Source: Lachnospiraceae bacterium (GTDB taxonomy: Bacteria; Bacillota; Clostridia; Lachnospirales; Lachnospiraceae). Taken from it: DNA of 7,834 nt. The stretch covers positions 1-7,834 of the forward strand of contig JAFTPY010000063.1 of NCBI GenBank assembly GCA_017463035.1. The letters are read 5' to 3'. This document shows positions 5,796-7,834 of this stretch, piece after piece. Below the pieces are notes generated by a model. It worked only from the letters and a program-made list of their open reading frames with translations. It made no database searches and was not told the origin of the DNA. A program made the position numbers and the translations under genes. The first letter of the stretch is position 1; the number at the start of each line of letters is the position of its first letter.

Positions 5796-6143
5796 TTATG
5801 TATCTAACGCAAGGCTGACACAAAGAGCCTTGTTGATACGCTCCAACACATCTCTGTCCAAATGACAAACCTTTTCCTTTAACCTTACTTTATCAATAGT
5901 CCTTACCTGTTCCAGTAAAATCACCGAATCACGCATAATATCATACTTATTTGCGTTAATTTCCACGTGAGTCGGCAACTTTGCCTTGTTCATTTTTGAA
6001 GTTATCGCCGCACAGATGACCGTAGGACTGTGTTTGTTTCCTATATCGTTCTGAATAATCAATACCGGCCGGATGCCACCCTGCTCCGAACCAACCACCG
6101 GACGAAGGTCCGCATAAAAAATATCGCCACGTCGAATTACCAT
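5796..6143 (-). CDS. ndoA: MazF/EndoA (NdoA) mRNA endoribonuclease toxin
   Basis: This 115-residue protein is a full-length MazF/PemK-family RNase, a sequence-specific, ribosome-independent mRNA cutter. It is very similar to Bacillus subtilis EndoA over its whole length: RRGDIFYADL, GSEQGGIRPVLIIQND, KLPTHVEI and DSVILLEQ.RTIDK. The two residues known to be catalytic in EndoA, an Arg in GG.RPV and a Thr in AAIT, are present as R25 and T48, so the enzyme should be active. The start has GCGGAG nine bases upstream. In Bacillus the order is alr, antitoxin (ndoAI), ndoA. Here only 85 bases separate alr and this gene, with no antitoxin ORF. That spacer holds a long inverted repeat that could control its translation. 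Confidence 0.95.
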   Translation of the reverse strand: MVIRRGDIFYADLRPVVGSEQGGIRPVLIIQNDIGNKHSPTVICAAITSKMNKAKLPTHVEINANKYDIMRDSVILLEQVRTIDKVRLKEKVCHLDRDVLERINKALCVSLALDT

Positions 6144-6165
6144 AGTTTCACACTCCGCTTTACTC

Positions 6166-6219
6166 TATAGCAACAGTATTCCCCCAAAAAAACTTCTTAT
6201 ACTTCTACTGTCTGCTATA
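6166..6219 (-). repeat. Long inverted repeat in the alr-mazF spacer
   Basis: The arms 6166-6178 and 6206-6219 pair over 13 bp (TATAGCA/TGCTATA plus ACAGTA/TACTGT) with a single unpaired base and a 27-base loop containing T7G5 on the minus strand. It starts 10 bases after the alr stop and ends just upstream of the mazF ribosome binding site. There is no U-tract after the stem, so it is not a classical terminator. An operator or mRNA control hairpin is inference. Confidence 0.65.
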
Positions 6220-6228
6220 TTATATGCG

Positions 6229-7407
6229 TTATACGAAGTGTCGTGCCCCGACGGCTTCTCCCTTTTTATAATACACACGCGGAATGCGTTTTCCTACATT
6301 ACACACCATTTCATAATGGAAGGAATGAGACAGCGCACCGATTTCCTCTGCCGTAATGACTTCTCTTTCCTCTCTTCCCATAAGAGTAACCGTATCTCCC
6401 CGCTGTACCTCCGGTACATCCGTTACGTCAATCATCAGCTGATCCATACATACCCGGCCTACAATCGGCACACTGTGTCCGTGAACCAAAACCCGTCCGC
6501 AATTGGACAAAGCTCTCGGATACCCGTCGCCGTATCCCACCGGTACAGTAGCAATCCGTTGCGGTGCCGGCGTCACATAGGTAGCGTTATAGCCGATACC
6601 CGTGCCAGCCGGAACAGTTTTTACAAATGCCACATGAGACTTAATCTCCATGGCCGGCTGTAGTGCAATATCCTCCGGCATAACCTCCTCGGAAGGATAC
6701 ATTCCGTACAAGCTGATCCCCAGCCGCACCATGTCCAGCTGATATTCCGGAAGGCTCAAAATTGCCGCACTGTTTTCCGCATGACGAAGTAATCCTGTCA
6801 CCCCGTGCTTCTCCATAGCGTCGATAAATGCCAGAAATTTATGAAACTGAAGCTCCGTAGCTCCCTTGTCCGCCTCGTCCGCTCTGGCGAAATGAGTATA
6901 AATACCGGTGGCCTTAATATTCGGCAACCGCACTGCCTTTGCCACCTGTTCGGCAACATCGGCATCTGCCGGGAATCCGATACGCCCCATACCGGTATCC
7001 ACCTTAATATGCACCTCCGCAATAAGCCCGATACGAGATGCGGCCTCACTGATTTCTACCGCGGACTCCATATCACAAAGCGTCAGCGTAATCCGGTTTT
7101 TGATTGCATCCGCAAGCTGTAACGGTGCCGTATAGCCCAGAGTCAAAATCGGCTTATCCAAGCCGGCCTCCCGAAGTTCCAACGCTTCCTCAATATTGGA
7201 GACCGCAAACCAATCCGCCGTCTCATACACCGTTTCCGCCACAGGAACCGCTCCGTGTCCGTAACCGTCTGCCTTTATCACCGCTGCCAACTTCACTCCC
7301 GGCTGTAAGTGGTTCTTTATCTCTTCTGCATTATGGGCAACGGCATCCAGATTAATGTCTGCCTTTACCCGGTAGTATTCTTTTACTTTTTGCAGTTCAT
7401 ACCCCAT
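6229..7407 (-). CDS. alr: Alanine racemase
   Basis: This 392-residue PLP enzyme interconverts L- and D-alanine, supplying D-Ala for peptidoglycan. The PLP-binding lysine is K45 in AVIKADGYGHG, and the second catalytic base is Y273 in GIGYNATY. HIKVDTGMGRIGF, RHAENSA, MVRLGISLYG, VGYGDGYPR and GRVCMDQ are further family segments, and the C-terminal beta domain is complete. The ATG at 7407 is preferred; a TTG directly before it (7410) is also possible. AGGAAG within the end of nnrD lies nine bases upstream. The reading frame overlaps the nnrD stop by 11 bases, so translation is probably coupled. The alr-mazF neighbourhood is conserved in Firmicutes, although here the antitoxin gene is absent. 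Confidence 0.97.
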   Translation of the reverse strand: MGYELQKVKEYYRVKADINLDAVAHNAEEIKNHLQPGVKLAAVIKADGYGHGAVPVAETVYETADWFAVSNIEEALELREAGLDKPILTLGYTAPLQLADAIKNRITLTLCDMESAVEISEAASRIGLIAEVHIKVDTGMGRIGFPADADVAEQVAKAVRLPNIKATGIYTHFARADEADKGATELQFHKFLAFIDAMEKHGVTGLLRHAENSAAILSLPEYQLDMVRLGISLYGMYPSEEVMPEDIALQPAMEIKSHVAFVKTVPAGTGIGYNATYVTPAPQRIATVPVGYGDGYPRALSNCGRVLVHGHSVPIVGRVCMDQLMIDVTDVPEVQRGDTVTLMGREEREVITAEEIGALSHSFHYEMVCNVGKRIPRVYYKKGEAVGARHFV

Positions 7408-7834
7408 CAAATTTCACTTCCTTTTCTTTGTCCTCAAAAGGCGTCCCGATTGCCTGTAAAATATCTCTTGCTATCATCGGTGCCGCTCCCACACTCTTCC
7501 CGGCTGCATCTCCCGCAGCACCGTGAAGCCATACGCCCACCGCCGCTGCCGTAAAAACATCCATACCTCCCGCTGCCAACGCTCCGATAATTCCCGTCAG
7601 AATATCACCGCTGCCTCCCGTAGCCATGCCGTTATTTCCGGTAGTATTTACAACACAGTCCGAATTGTTTATCGTCAAAGTAGCCGCATCCTTTAATACA
7701 TAGGTAAGATTACTTATCGAAGAAATCCTTTTTGCCGTCTCTAAAAAACGAGCCGTCAGCACCTTTACCGGCACACCGAGCAAGCGTGAAAGTTCTCCCG
7801 GATGAGGAGTAAGCACCGCGTTTTTCGGAAGATA
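7397..7834 (-). CDS. nnrD: ADP-dependent NAD(P)H-hydrate dehydratase, C-terminal part
   Basis: The last 145 residues of the NnrD (YjeF C-terminal, ribokinase-like) domain; the 5' part lies beyond the right edge. The enzyme dehydrates damaged NADHX/NADPHX back to NADH/NADPH, using ADP. In-window motifs are LTPHPGELSRL, VLKDAATL and the family signature NNGMATGGSGDILTG, with the catalytic-type aspartate in GSGD, followed by AVGVWLHGAAGD. The reading frame is open to the window edge, so the GTG at 7816, within LTPHPGE, is an internal codon and not the start. In many Firmicutes and Lachnospiraceae this domain is fused behind an NnrE epimerase domain; whether it is here cannot be seen. It overlaps alr by 11 bases. 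Confidence 0.95.
   Translation of the reverse strand, partial: YLPKNAVLTPHPGELSRLLGVPVKVLTARFLETAKRISSISNLTYVLKDAATLTINNSDCVVNTTGNNGMATGGSGDILTGIIGALAAGGMDVFTAAAVGVWLHGAAGDAAGKSVGAAPMIARDILQAIGTPFEDKEKEVKFDGV

Noticed and set aside
5798..5802. UACAU (the EndoA cut site known from Bacillus) at the end of mazF mRNA, as self-cleavage
   Set aside because: The same five-base word occurs several times elsewhere on the minus strand, including in hslO and the CNNM gene, so it is at chance level. The specificity of this enzyme is also unknown.
6219..6224. Perfect TATAAT on the minus strand just after the alr stop, as a mazF promoter
   Set aside because: At 17 bases upstream the -35 position reads GGCACG, and there is no TG extension. 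The TATA-rich sequence is part of the inverted-repeat arm, so a promoter is not supported.

Overview
The window looks like chromosomal core DNA from a low-to-moderate G+C Firmicute, most likely a Clostridia/Lachnospiraceae-type anaerobe. This is inferred from the gene order nnrD-alr-mazF-CNNM/CorC, strong AGGAGG-type ribosome binding sites before almost every gene, sigma-A-like promoters, and an EndoA-type MazF close to the Bacillus protein. No mobile element, CRISPR array, rRNA or tRNA gene was found. Nine genes read on the minus strand and one on the plus strand.

Layout from the right edge, in the direction of minus-strand transcription. (1) 7834-4409: the 3' part of nnrD (NAD(P)HX dehydratase), alr (alanine racemase, overlapping nnrD by 11 nt), mazF/ndoA (mRNA endoribonuclease, with no antitoxin gene beside it) and a CNNM/CorC membrane protein with CBS domains. 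The run ends at a GC-rich hairpin (4358-4384), which it shares with the convergent plus-strand gene. (2) 3792-4342: a single plus-strand gene for a small soluble bacterial PH-domain protein, with its own promoter. (3) 3749-341: a minus-strand operon with a near-consensus promoter, containing deoD, deoC, cdd, hslO (Hsp33) and a 74-residue protein that is little more than a DnaJ-type zinc finger, followed by an intrinsic terminator. (4) 225-1: a good promoter and the first 54 residues of an OmpR/VanR-like response regulator, which runs off the left edge.

Functionally, deoD-deoC-cdd form a nucleoside salvage unit: deamination of cytidine, phosphorolysis of purine nucleosides, and cleavage of deoxyribose-5-phosphate to acetaldehyde and glyceraldehyde-3-phosphate. 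It is joined to a redox-regulated chaperone and a small cysteine-rich protein. The alr cluster combines metabolite repair, D-alanine supply, an RNase toxin and a likely ion-transport or ion-sensing protein.

The coding content is mostly ordinary. The least ordinary features are the stand-alone DnaJ-type zinc finger beside Hsp33, the lack of a mazE gene, a long inverted repeat in the alr-mazF spacer, two dyads in the cdd-hslO spacer, and a near-identical T(7-8)G(5) tract in two unrelated spacers.
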